Source of the DNA: CAJPNN01 sp041844735
GTDB lineage: Bacteria; Bacillota; Clostridia; Peptostreptococcales; Anaerovoracaceae
Length of the DNA stretch: 11,938 nt
Assembly (NCBI GenBank): GCA_041844735.1
Contig: JBGZBP010000055.1
Span: 1-11,938, forward strand
Direction: 5' to 3'
The position numbers were made by a program, and so were the translations under genes. The notes under the pieces were generated by a model. It had not been told where the DNA came from and ran no database searches. It saw only the letters and a list, made by a program, of their open reading frames with translations. Positions 1-8,152 of the stretch are shown here, piece after piece; the stretch's first letter is position 1; each line of letters begins with the position of its first letter.

Positions 1-327
1 ATCATTTTCTCTCATGAATTTAATTGCATCCTCTACCTGATCAGCTGTAAGCGGCACCTGGTCAAAGGTCTCTCCATCCATGAAATAATAGAACTCGCCA
101 TCTGAATATAGATACTGCATGGTTTTCGTTTCAATATGTGCCTTAGGAAATTTGTCATTAGGATTAAATGCTTCTTCCCTTGTAGCTCCGGTAAGAATGT
201 TTCTGTACTTTGTTCTTACAAATGCTGCACCCTTTCCCGGCTTTACATGCTGAAAATCAAGAACTACATGCGGCTCTCCGTTAATTTCAAAAGTTACACC
301 GTTTCTAAAATCACTTGCATAAATCAT
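1..327 (-). CDS. efp: Elongation factor P, N-terminal part (cut by window edge)
   Basis: EF-P binds the ribosome between the P and E sites and relieves stalling at consecutive prolines. The visible 109 codons begin MIYASDFRNGVTFEINGEP and cover the N-terminal KOW-like domain and the start of the first OB domain; the family is about 185 residues, so roughly 75 are missing at the left edge. The loop reading HVKPGKGAAFVR places Lys32 at the tip, the residue that carries the post-translational modification in B. subtilis EF-P (known for the family). The chosen ATG has a GGGAG ribosome binding site 8 bases upstream; an in-frame ATG five codons earlier (340-342) would use part of that site as codons and is less likely. 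The gene has its own promoter in the gap after rnjA, so it is probably a separate transcription unit. Identity is certain from the sequence; only the C-terminus is unseen. Confidence 0.96.
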   Translation of the reverse strand, partial: MIYASDFRNGVTFEINGEPHVVLDFQHVKPGKGAAFVRTKYRNILTGATREEAFNPNDKFPKAHIETKTMQYLYSDGEFYYFMDGETFDQVPLTADQVEDAIKFMREND

Positions 328-384
328 TATTAAATCTCCCATCTTTATTTATATTCTTTACAAGAATTTGTTATACATATTATC

Positions 385-414
385 TGCGAATCCATCTTAC
401 ACGTGATACTCGCA
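385..414 (-). other. Hairpin in the efp 5' leader
   Basis: On the minus strand, TGCGA and TCGCA form perfect 5-base arms (+ strand 410-414 and 385-389). Pairing continues inward through a G-T wobble and then TATC with GATG, leaving a two-base bulge and an 8-base loop. It lies near the 5' end of the predicted efp transcript, between the promoter and the start codon. It has no following T-run, so it is not a normal terminator. A regulatory or mRNA-stabilising role is inference only. Confidence 0.35.
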
Positions 415-429
415 ACCATCACAGCCATT

Positions 430-459
430 ATTCTAACACAAATAAGTGCCATTTGACAA
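430..459 (-). promoter_or_regulatory. Predicted sigma-A promoter of efp
   Basis: Read on the minus strand there is a -35 box TTGTCA (454-459), an 18-base spacer and a -10 box TAGAAT (430-435), with TG one base upstream of the -10, which makes an extended -10. Each box differs from consensus at one position. Transcription should start near 423, giving a leader of about 95 bases before the efp ATG. The surrounding 181-base gap (328-508) holds no gene that I can support. Confidence 0.65.
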
Positions 460-508
460 CACTTTATAAGTCACACATAAATTTACAACTGTGATTCTGT
501 GCCGTATT

Positions 509-2323
509 CTACACCTCCAGGAAAATAGGAAGTATTATTGGACTTCTCTTGGTCTTTTCATATATGAAGTTCTTAAGTTCGTTCTTAACAGCTGTTTTAA
601 GAGCATTCCAATCCTTAGTACCGCTCTCATAACAATCATTAAGCACCTTTGTCATAAGTTCCCTCGCATTATCAATCAAATCTTCATTTTCTCTGACATA
701 TACAAATCCCCTTGATATAATTTCAGGGCCGGAACAAATATATCCATCTTCTCTGTTTATGGCTGCAACTACTATGATGAGTCCTGATTCTGACAGAAGT
801 TTTCTATCTCTTAGTACAATGTTTCCAACATCTCCAACACCAAGTCCGTCTACTAATGTAGCACCTGCTTGGACCTCCTCCTTAAGGAAGCTGCACTTAT
901 TTTTTGTCAGACTTAAACCTTTTCCGTTATCCATTATAAATATGTTGTCTACAGGCATACCAAGATTTTCCGCAAGAGTAGCGTGACTCTTAAGTTGTCT
1001 GTACTCACCATGCACAGGTGCAAAATATTTAGGCCTTATAAGTGAATGTAATAATTTAAGCTCTTCTTTACATGCATGTCCTGAAACGTGAACATCTGCA
1101 ATATCGGAATAAACAACTTCCGCACCTTTTTCCAAGAGTTTATTAACTACATTTGAGACACTCTTTTCATTACCCGGCACCGGGTTGGATGAAAGAATTA
1201 CCATATCATCAGGTCTAATTTGTATAGCCTTGTGTTCATTGGAAGCCATTCTCGAAAGTGCACTCATAGGCTCCCCTTGACTTCCCGTAGTAACAATTAG
1301 CAACTTGTTGTTAGGAATACCCTTTGTCTTATTTATATCCACAAGCACTCCCTCAGGAATTTTTAAATATCCCTGCTCCTGTGCTATCTTAACTATATTC
1401 ACCATGCTCCTGCCTGAAATGGCCATTTTTCTTTCACATTTTACACAAGTATCAATAATTCTTTGTACTCTGTGAACATTAGACGAAAACGTAGCTATCA
1501 GTATTCTTTTATCCGACGCTCCCACTATGTTTTCAAGTGTCGTTCCCACCAATTTTTCAGATTTCGTGTAGCCTTCTCTTTCTGCATTGGTGCTGTCCGC
1601 CATCATAAGCAAAACACCCTCATTCCCGATTTGTGCAAGTCTATGAAAATCTATAGGCTCTCCATCTATAGGAGTATAGTCGATCTTAAAATCTCCTGTA
1701 TGAAATATTCTGCCTACCGGCGTCTCTATAGACAAGCAAACAGAGTCTGCAATCGAGTGCGTTGTTCTTATAGTTTCAATCTTAAATGCTCCCAGCTTTG
1801 TGAAATCTCCGGGTTTGAATTTTCTCAAGTTGCCTTTAATTCCATGCTCCTTGAGTTTATTTTCAACAATGCTCAGAGTCAATCTCGTACCATATATAGG
1901 CAAATTGAACTCTTTCAGAAGATACGGAATAGCCCCTATATGATCTTCGTGCCCATGTGTGATTACAAGACCCCTTATTTTTTCTCTGTTTTTCTCCAAG
2001 TATGAAAAATCAGGAATTACAATATCTATACCGTACATCTCATCCTCAGGGAATGACAGACCGCAATCTATTATAATAATATCATCGGCATATTCCAGTA
2101 CGGTCATGTTTTTTCCGATTTCATGCAATCCCCCAAGCGGAATTATTTTTAGTGCTCCCTTTTTCAAACTGTAAGATTTGTTTTTCTCGCCTTTTTCTGA
2201 TTTGGCGACTTTATCTGAGCGTTCAGGTTTTTCTTTTTTATCCGATTTTCTCGGAATTGCTCTGCTAATAATATCTTTTTCCTTCTTCTCAAACTTTTCT
2301 TTTTCTTTGTTATTTCTTCTCAA
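509..2323 (-). CDS. rnjA: Ribonuclease J (5'-exo/endoribonuclease)
   Basis: RNase J is the cytoplasmic mRNA decay and RNA maturation nuclease of Firmicutes, a beta-CASP metallo-beta-lactamase protein. The metal site is visible: HGHEDH at residues 123-128, HS at 189-190, HTGDF at 208-212 and the C-terminal His of PVHGE at 436-440. The beta-CASP region lies between, with GSQGEP at 347-352 and VHVSGHA at 411-417. At 604 residues it is about 50 longer than B. subtilis RNase J1. The excess is an N-terminal tail of about 55 residues, with 22 Lys/Arg and 11 Asp/Glu, before the core begins at LKIIPLGG. No in-frame ATG precedes residue 73, so translation starts at a TTG, supported by a GAAAGG ribosome binding site. 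It follows leuS by 19 bases and is the last gene of the array. J1 and J2 paralogues cannot be told apart here; a single RNase J is common in Clostridia. Confidence 0.95.
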   Translation of the reverse strand: MRRNNKEKEKFEKKEKDIISRAIPRKSDKKEKPERSDKVAKSEKGEKNKSYSLKKGALKIIPLGGLHEIGKNMTVLEYADDIIIIDCGLSFPEDEMYGIDIVIPDFSYLEKNREKIRGLVITHGHEDHIGAIPYLLKEFNLPIYGTRLTLSIVENKLKEHGIKGNLRKFKPGDFTKLGAFKIETIRTTHSIADSVCLSIETPVGRIFHTGDFKIDYTPIDGEPIDFHRLAQIGNEGVLLMMADSTNAEREGYTKSEKLVGTTLENIVGASDKRILIATFSSNVHRVQRIIDTCVKCERKMAISGRSMVNIVKIAQEQGYLKIPEGVLVDINKTKGIPNNKLLIVTTGSQGEPMSALSRMASNEHKAIQIRPDDMVILSSNPVPGNEKSVSNVVNKLLEKGAEVVYSDIADVHVSGHACKEELKLLHSLIRPKYFAPVHGEYRQLKSHATLAENLGMPVDNIFIMDNGKGLSLTKNKCSFLKEEVQAGATLVDGLGVGDVGNIVLRDRKLLSESGLIIVVAAINREDGYICSGPEIISRGFVYVRENEDLIDNARELMTKVLNDCYESGTKDWNALKTAVKNELKNFIYEKTKRSPIILPIFLEV

Positions 2324-2331
2324 TTTAAATA

Positions 2332-2337
2332 CCTTTC
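2332..2337 (-). promoter_or_regulatory. Ribosome binding site fixing the TTG start of rnjA
   Basis: GAAAGG on the minus strand, within a purine-rich run just past the leuS stop, lies 8 bases before the TTG at 2321-2323. As no ATG exists in frame until well inside the catalytic core, this site is the main evidence that the basic N-terminal tail of RNase J is translated. Confidence 0.65.
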
Positions 2338-2342
2338 TTCTT

Positions 2343-4820
2343 CTATCCTTTCACTACAACATTAAGAAGCTTATTCGGTACAGCAATTATTTTTATGATT
2401 TCTTTGTTCTTAAGTAACTCCACAGCTTTGTCGGAATCCATTACATATTTTTGGAAGTCTTCCTTGGAAAGTCCGTTAGGTACATCAAGCTTTTCCTTAA
2501 CTTTACCATTTAGCTGAATCACTATCTCTATCGTATCTTTTTTAGTCATGCTTTCATCAACAACAGGCCATCCCGAGTATATAACCGAATCATCGTGACC
2601 CATCTTTTCCCACAATTCCTCACAGATATGCGGTGCAAACGGTGAAAGCATTTTTATCAAAGAACCTGCAGCATCATTTAGTAATGACAAATTTACTTCT
2701 TTCAATTCTTTGTATGCATACATCTGATTAACCAGTTCCATAATCGCACTTATTGCAGTATTAAAGCTGAATCTTTTTGATATACTTTCCGATACCCTCT
2801 TAATTGTAGTATGCAAAACATAAGCCATCTCTTTATCATCACTGTTGTTCAAGGTGTAGATCTCATCAGAAGCATCTTTTGTCATTTCAACAACTTCCAT
2901 AACAAGTCTGTAAACTCTGTTAAGGAATCGATAGCTTCCTTCTACACCTGCATCCGACCACTCCAACTCTCTGTCAGGCGGTGCTGCAAAAAGAATAAAT
3001 AATCTTGCCGTATCTGCTCCATATTTATTAATAATTTCTTCAGGGCTTACCACATTTCCAATGGATTTTGACATTTTCTTTCCATCTTTCAATACCATAC
3101 CCTGCGTTAACAAGTTTTTAAAAGGTTCCGATACCGGTGAATATCCTTCATCGTATAGGAATTTTGTGAAAAATCGTGCATAAAGCAAGTGTAGTATCGC
3201 ATGTTCTACACCGCCTATATACTGATCAACATCCATCCAGTATTTTGCCTTTTCTTTATCAAATGGTGCATTTGTGTTTTTCGGATCACAGTATCTCAAG
3301 AAATACCATGATGAGTCAACAAATGTATCCATAGTGTCCGTTTCCCTCTTCGCTTTCTTTCCACAGATAGGACAATCTGTTTCCATAAAGCCGGCACTGG
3401 TCGTAAGAGGAGATTCTCCCTTACCCTTAAAGACAACATCCGTAGGAAGTTTTACCGGTAGATTTTCTTCTCTTTCCGGTACCCATCCGCAACTGTCACA
3501 ATAAACCATAGGTATAGGACATCCCCAATACCTCTGTCTTGAAATCAGCCAATCTCTCAGTCTGAAATTTATTGTCTTTTTACCAATACCTTTTTCTTCA
3601 AGATATGCTATCATCTCCTCTATAGCATCTTTATTATTCATACCGTTGAATTGACCCGAATTAATCATTTTACCATCTGCCACGAACGGCTCTTTAAGAT
3701 TGTTTATGTCAATATTTTCATCCGTAGTATCAATCACCGGTACTATTTCTATGCCATACTTATCTGCAAAATCGAAATCTCTTCTGTCATGAGCCGGAAC
3801 TGCCATAATAGCGCCTGTACCGTAGTCCATCAAAACATAGTTGGCTATATAAATAGGCACTTTTTTATTGTTTAAAGGATTTATTGCATATTTACCTGTA
3901 AACATCCCCTCTTTTTCAATAGTAGTAGAAGTACGATCTATATCGGACAAATACTGCAATTTTTCCATAAACTCTGCAAATTCTTCTTCTTTCCCGGAGC
4001 CTTTAATAAGTTCTTTAACATATGGGTGCTCAGGTGCCAACACCATATATGTAACACCGAACAATGTATCAGCCCTCGTTGTGAAAATCTCAAGTTTTTT
4101 GTCAAATCCTTCTATGTCAAACAGAACCTCGGTTCCAACACTTTTTCCTATCCAGTTTTTTTGCATAGTTTTAACCTTTGATGGCCAACCCTCAAGCAAA
4201 TCAATATCTTCATACAGTCTGTCCGCATACTCCGTAATCTTTAAATACCACTGTGACAATTCTTTTTTACCCACTTTTGTGCCACATCTTTCACACAAAC
4301 CGTCCACTACCTGCTCATTTGCCAAAACAGTCTGACATGACGGGCACCAATTAACAGGGTTCTCTTTTTTATATGCCATACCTTTTTTAAAGAACTCTAT
4401 AAACAACCATTGTGTCCACTTATAGTATTCTTCTGTTGATGTTGCAACTTCTCTGTCCCAGTCATACGCTAGTCCAAGCTCATTTAGCTGTACTCTCATC
4501 TCATCGATATTCTTCTTTGTCCAAATATCAGGATGTATATTATTTTTGATTGCTGCATTTTCCGCAGGCAGACCGAAACTGTCCCATCCCATAGGATGCA
4601 ATACATTTTTTCCCGTCATTTTCAGGTATCTGGTTACAACATCTCCGATAGAATAATTTCTTACATGCCCCATATGAAGCTTACCGGACGGATACGGAAA
4701 CATTTCAAGCAAATAATATTTTTCCTTATCATTCATATCCTCTGTCTTAAAAATCTGTTTATCTGCCCAGTTTTTTTGCCATTTCTTTTCTATATCCGTA
4801 AAATTATATTTGTACTCCAT
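2343..4820 (-). CDS. leuS: Leucyl-tRNA synthetase
   Basis: Class I synthetase that charges tRNA-Leu in the cytoplasm; 825 residues, normal for the bacterial form. The Rossmann catalytic domain carries the HIGH-type signature HMGH at 49-52 and KMSKS at 582-586. The CP1 editing domain is intact: TTR at 247-249, Thr252 and Asp345 (in AHDRRDFDFA) match the residues known in E. coli LeuRS to exclude leucine and hydrolyse mischarged products. Zinc-type cysteine pairs are seen at 159/162 with 176/179 and at 441/444 with 483/486. The C-terminal anticodon and tail domains follow. It starts at an ATG with a perfect AGGAGG site and lies 26 bases after rsfS and 19 before rnjA. No T-box leader is present, although Firmicute leuS genes are often T-box controlled. 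Confidence 0.98.
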   Translation of the reverse strand: MEYKYNFTDIEKKWQKNWADKQIFKTEDMNDKEKYYLLEMFPYPSGKLHMGHVRNYSIGDVVTRYLKMTGKNVLHPMGWDSFGLPAENAAIKNNIHPDIWTKKNIDEMRVQLNELGLAYDWDREVATSTEEYYKWTQWLFIEFFKKGMAYKKENPVNWCPSCQTVLANEQVVDGLCERCGTKVGKKELSQWYLKITEYADRLYEDIDLLEGWPSKVKTMQKNWIGKSVGTEVLFDIEGFDKKLEIFTTRADTLFGVTYMVLAPEHPYVKELIKGSGKEEEFAEFMEKLQYLSDIDRTSTTIEKEGMFTGKYAINPLNNKKVPIYIANYVLMDYGTGAIMAVPAHDRRDFDFADKYGIEIVPVIDTTDENIDINNLKEPFVADGKMINSGQFNGMNNKDAIEEMIAYLEEKGIGKKTINFRLRDWLISRQRYWGCPIPMVYCDSCGWVPEREENLPVKLPTDVVFKGKGESPLTTSAGFMETDCPICGKKAKRETDTMDTFVDSSWYFLRYCDPKNTNAPFDKEKAKYWMDVDQYIGGVEHAILHLLYARFFTKFLYDEGYSPVSEPFKNLLTQGMVLKDGKKMSKSIGNVVSPEEIINKYGADTARLFILFAAPPDRELEWSDAGVEGSYRFLNRVYRLVMEVVEMTKDASDEIYTLNNSDDKEMAYVLHTTIKRVSESISKRFSFNTAISAIMELVNQMYAYKELKEVNLSLLNDAAGSLIKMLSPFAPHICEELWEKMGHDDSVIYSGWPVVDESMTKKDTIEIVIQLNGKVKEKLDVPNGLSKEDFQKYVMDSDKAVELLKNKEIIKIIAVPNKLLNVVVKG

Positions 4821-4826
4821 TGTAAC

Positions 4827-4832
4827 CCTCCT
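4827..4832 (-). promoter_or_regulatory. Consensus ribosome binding site of leuS
   Basis: Perfect AGGAGG on the minus strand, 6 bases before the leuS ATG, in the 26-base rsfS-leuS gap. It is the strongest Shine-Dalgarno site among these junctions together with that of aspS, and shows that leuS does not rely on coupling to rsfS. Confidence 0.75.
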
Positions 4833-4846
4833 AAATAATCCTATAT

Positions 4847-5194
4847 CTATTCTCCTGAAAATTCTATCCTCTCACAGTCCGCCCAAACTTTTTCAAGATT
4901 GTATTTTTCTCTCTTCTCTGCTAAGAATACATTTACTATCACATCTCCAAAATCTATTAGGACCCAACCTGATTCAGCTCGTCCCTCCACAGCTTTAGGA
5001 AATACACCCTGCTTTTCCATCTCATCCCGAGCCTCGTCCGACAAAGTTCCAACCTGTCTTTCAGACATTCCGGTCACTATTACAAAATAATCCGCAAATC
5101 CGGACTTTTCTGCTATATCCAGAATCACAATTTCCTGACCTTTTTTATTGTCCAGGACTTCTGCAATTTTCATTGCTGTTTCCTTGTTATTCAT
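4847..5194 (-). CDS. rsfS: Ribosome silencing factor RsfS
   Basis: RsfS (YqeL/YbeB/Iojap family) binds protein L14 on the large ribosomal subunit and blocks joining to the small subunit when nutrients are scarce. The 115-residue length is typical. The family core is clear: DYFVIVTGMSERQV at 35-48, EGRAESGWVLIDFGDVIVNVF at 70-90, then a KREKYNLEKVWAD segment. Asn88 sits where many homologues have His (GDVVVHVF); this is a small departure. The ATG lies inside the last codons of the upstream nadD-yqeK gene, an 8-base overlap (ATGAATAA), with a GGGAG site inside that gene, so the two are very probably translationally coupled. The nadD-yqeK-rsfS order is a standard Firmicute arrangement, and leuS follows in many Clostridia. 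Confidence 0.95.
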   Translation of the reverse strand: MNNKETAMKIAEVLDNKKGQEIVILDIAEKSGFADYFVIVTGMSERQVGTLSDEARDEMEKQGVFPKAVEGRAESGWVLIDFGDVIVNVFLAEKREKYNLEKVWADCERIEFSGE

Positions 5195-6368
5195 TATCTT
5201 CTCCCATCAAATATTTTTTATAAAATTCAAGTGCTGAAACAGTGTCATTGTCAATATATTCTCCGTCTCTTTTCAAAACCTCTATACACCTTTTAAGTGC
5301 CATCCCGCATGCCTTATCAATATCACTATATGCTGTTTTTCTAAGATCGGAAACATCCGGATAATCTCTGTTTTCTTCAATCAGGTCTGCCAGAAAAACT
5401 ATTTTTTCAAGCATAGTCATATCCGCTTTTCCCGTGGTGTGATACGCTACTGCATTTACAATCTCTTCATCAAACTCACCGAACAGTTCGCCAATGCATG
5501 CCGCGGCAATTTTACTGTGAGCAAGGTTTCGCTTTCCGATATAATAGTCCGAAATACCCATTTTTCTTACATACTCATCAGAGCTGTTTTCATCCAATTC
5601 TTTATAAATATCGTGATAAAGCCCTGCCAAATGAGCTTTATGAACATCATAGCCATAATGTCTTGCAAGTCTTGTAGCTTCTTTAGCTGTTGAATATATA
5701 TGTGCCTTTCTCTTACAGCTGCTGATATTTTTTTCTATAAAATCTCTCACGGCTTTACATTTACCGGAATAAAGCCCCTGGTTTTCTATATAATATTTAA
5801 CAGCGATCGGCACCATATACCTTATGGTTTTTCTATTTTCTATTCTATCCTTTATTTCGGATGACGACAAATCAATCTGCCTATTTTGAATAATGTAAAT
5901 ATCACTGCCATACTTTGATGTCAATTCACCGGCCAACATTTGTATGCGAGGAATATCGTCTCCCGGTCTCACACCGACCATAAAAGAAAATTCACTTAGG
6001 AGCCCGGCTGCGTTGTGCCATGTTTCAATATTCATAAATGCATCGGAGCCCAATATGAACGTTATTTTAGAATCCATCTTGCAGGTTTCTCTTAGTTTGC
6101 ATAATGTATTATATGTAAACGAAACCTCGTTTTCATCAAGCTCCACTGTTGAAATCTCAATCTTATCATTATCCGTTGTTGCAAGCCTCAACATCTCAAG
6201 TCTTTCTTTGTTTGAAGCTGCACTGCCGTTCGGTTTAAAGGGTTGAATATACGTAGGTACCAAATATACCTTATCCAATCCCCCTTCTTCTATAGCCTGC
6301 TCCGCCAAGAGTAGATGGCCTATATGCACAGGATCGAAACTTCCACCGAGAACTCCTATTCTTTTCAC
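5187..6368 (-). CDS. nadD: Fused nicotinate-nucleotide adenylyltransferase and YqeK-type HD hydrolase
   Basis: One 393-residue reading frame joins two proteins that are usually separate neighbours. Residues 1 to about 200 are NadD, which makes deamido-NAD from nicotinate mononucleotide and ATP: GGSFDPVHIGH at 8-18 with HIGH at 15-18, GSDA at 107-110 and the LSSSEIKDRI signature at 167-176. Residues from about 205 to 390 are YqeK, an HD-domain symmetrical Ap4A hydrolase: His223, His252-Asp253, His284, His310 and Asp328 match the expected metal and catalytic pattern. There is no stop or frameshift between them, only a short linker (about 200-215). The start is GTG, two bases after the aspS stop, with GAGG inside the last aspS codons as ribosome binding site. 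Placement directly after aspS links NAD synthesis and Ap4A turnover to the synthetase genes. The identity of both halves is very likely; the activity of each is inferred from intact motifs. Confidence 0.94.
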   Translation of the reverse strand: MKRIGVLGGSFDPVHIGHLLLAEQAIEEGGLDKVYLVPTYIQPFKPNGSAASNKERLEMLRLATTDNDKIEISTVELDENEVSFTYNTLCKLRETCKMDSKITFILGSDAFMNIETWHNAAGLLSEFSFMVGVRPGDDIPRIQMLAGELTSKYGSDIYIIQNRQIDLSSSEIKDRIENRKTIRYMVPIAVKYYIENQGLYSGKCKAVRDFIEKNISSCKRKAHIYSTAKEATRLARHYGYDVHKAHLAGLYHDIYKELDENSSDEYVRKMGISDYYIGKRNLAHSKIAAACIGELFGEFDEEIVNAVAYHTTGKADMTMLEKIVFLADLIEENRDYPDVSDLRKTAYSDIDKACGMALKRCIEVLKRDGEYIDNDTVSALEFYKKYLMGEDNE

Positions 6369-6370
6369 TT

Positions 6371-8143
6371 TTATTCCTCGACTTTCACAACAATACCCAG
6401 CTCATCCAACTGCTCATCTGATGCAATAGATGGAGCTTCGCTTACCATACACATAGCTGCCTGATTCTTAGGAAATGCAATAATTTCTCTAATGCTATGC
6501 TCACCTGACAGCAACATCACAAGTCTGTCCAGCCCATATGCTAAGCCTCCATGAGGAGGTGTTCCGTACTTGAATGCTTCTATCAAAAATCCGAATTTCT
6601 CATCAGCTTCCTCGTCTGTAAGTCCAAGACATTTGAACATTAATTTCTGTAAGTCCTGATCATGGATTCTGATACTTCCGCCACCCAGTTCGACACCGTT
6701 TAAAACTATATCGTATGCCTTAGCTTTTACTCTTCCCGGATCACTTTCCATATAAGGGATATCTTCCTCTTTCGGTGAAGTAAATGGATGATGCTTTGCA
6801 AAATATCTTCCCTCATCTTCATCATATTCATAAAGCGGAAAATCATATACCCATAAGAATTTGTAGTCTTTATCATTCAAAAGTCCCAGTCTGTCTGCTA
6901 TTTCTCTCCTTAAAAATCCCAGAGAATCAAACACCACACTTGATTTTCCCGATACTATAAATATCATATCCCCTGCTTCGGCATCAAACACTTCCGCAAT
7001 TTTTTTAAATTCCTCGTCTGAGAAAAATTTATTAACCGATGATGAAACTCCGCTTTCTTCAAGCTTTATCCAAACCAGCCCCTTGGCTCCATAAACCTTG
7101 ATTGCATCCTGTAATTTGTCAATTTCTTTCCTTGAAAATTTATCGGCACCACCGTCGATTTTAATACCTCTTACATCACCGCCTGCCTCAAGTGCATCTG
7201 TAAAAACTTTAAAGTTGCAGTTTTTTACCGTATCATTCAATTTTTTCAGCTCAAAACCGAACCTTATGTCCGGCTTGTCGCTTCCATATCTTTCCATAGC
7301 TTCATCATAAGGCATTCTCAAGAAAGGTGTAGTGACATCCTCTCCCATAACATCATTGAAAAGTCTTTTAATAAAGCCTTCCTGCATCCTCATAACATCA
7401 TCCATATCCACAAATGACATTTCAAGGTCAATCTGAGTAAATTCAGGCTGTCTGTCCGCTCTTAAATCTTCATCTCTAAAGCACTTCACAATCTGAAAAT
7501 ACCTGTCGGTTCCACCTACCATCAGCAGTTGCTTATACATCTGCGGCGACTGAGGTAGAGCATAGAATTTTCCTCTGTTGACACGGCTCGGCACAAGATA
7601 ATCCCTCGCTCCCTCCGGAGTAGGCTTTATGAGCATAGGAGTTTCAACTTCTGTAAACCCGTTTTCATAAAAGTAATCCCTTGCTGCTTTCGTAATTCTA
7701 TTTCTGAAAGTGAGATTATTTTGCATCTTATTTTTTCTTAAGTCCAAATATCTATATTTTAATCTTAAATTATCGTCTACATTATCATCATCTTTTATGT
7801 AAATAGGCGGTGTTTCAGCTTTTGAATAAATCTCAAGTTCTTTAACCACAACTTCAACATCACCTGTTTTAAGGTCACTGTTTTTTGACTGTCTCTCCAT
7901 TACAGTTCCCACTATTCCCACTACATACTCGCTTCTCAGGCTTTCTGCTTTTTCTAAAATTTCCTTTGAAGTTGTATCGGGAAATACTATCTGAACTATT
8001 CCGGTCTTATCTCTTAAATCGCAAAAAATAAGTCCTCCGAGATTTCTGCTTTTTTGGATCCATCCATTTAATGTAACTTCCCTGTTCAAATCATTCATTC
8101 CAAGTGTTCCGCACATGTCTGTACGTTTTAATACTTTCCCCAT
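6371..8143 (-). CDS. aspS: Aspartyl-tRNA synthetase (bacterial type)
   Basis: Class II synthetase charging tRNA-Asp; 590 residues, the usual bacterial length. Domains in order: an N-terminal anticodon-binding OB fold (about 1-105), the catalytic core with motif 2 FRDEDLRADRQPEFTQID at 222-239, the bacterial GAD insertion (roughly 285-420), and motif 3 GLAYGLDRL at 533-541. Residue 35 in the anticodon loop (RNLGGLIF) is Leu, as in the discriminating E. coli enzyme, where non-discriminating forms tend to have His; this suggests an enzyme specific for tRNA-Asp. The ATG has an AGGAGG site 5 bases upstream, 9 bases after the hisS stop. hisS-aspS is a conserved Firmicute pair. No leader or T-box separates them. 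Confidence 0.98.
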   Translation of the reverse strand: MGKVLKRTDMCGTLGMNDLNREVTLNGWIQKSRNLGGLIFCDLRDKTGIVQIVFPDTTSKEILEKAESLRSEYVVGIVGTVMERQSKNSDLKTGDVEVVVKELEIYSKAETPPIYIKDDDNVDDNLRLKYRYLDLRKNKMQNNLTFRNRITKAARDYFYENGFTEVETPMLIKPTPEGARDYLVPSRVNRGKFYALPQSPQMYKQLLMVGGTDRYFQIVKCFRDEDLRADRQPEFTQIDLEMSFVDMDDVMRMQEGFIKRLFNDVMGEDVTTPFLRMPYDEAMERYGSDKPDIRFGFELKKLNDTVKNCNFKVFTDALEAGGDVRGIKIDGGADKFSRKEIDKLQDAIKVYGAKGLVWIKLEESGVSSSVNKFFSDEEFKKIAEVFDAEAGDMIFIVSGKSSVVFDSLGFLRREIADRLGLLNDKDYKFLWVYDFPLYEYDEDEGRYFAKHHPFTSPKEEDIPYMESDPGRVKAKAYDIVLNGVELGGGSIRIHDQDLQKLMFKCLGLTDEEADEKFGFLIEAFKYGTPPHGGLAYGLDRLVMLLSGEHSIREIIAFPKNQAAMCMVSEAPSIASDEQLDELGIVVKVEE

Positions 8144-8152
8144 AAGTTCCTC

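Noticed and set aside
136..333. A small plus-strand frame opposite the start of efp.
   Set aside because: It lies antisense to the well-conserved EF-P N-terminus and has no supporting start signal.
471..495. TCACA and TGTGA arms just after rnjA as a terminator or CRP-type site.
   Set aside because: The stem is only 5 bases with a long AT-rich loop and no T-run, and the orientation is opposite to a CRP site (TGTGA-N6-TCACA).
1463..2005. A 180-codon plus-strand frame opposite rnjA.
   Set aside because: It is antisense to the conserved RNase J core, has no recognisable domain or ribosome binding site, and its composition follows from the opposite gene.
3868..4335. A 155-codon plus-strand frame opposite leuS.
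   Set aside because: It is the mirror of the LeuRS editing-domain coding region, with no family resemblance of its own.
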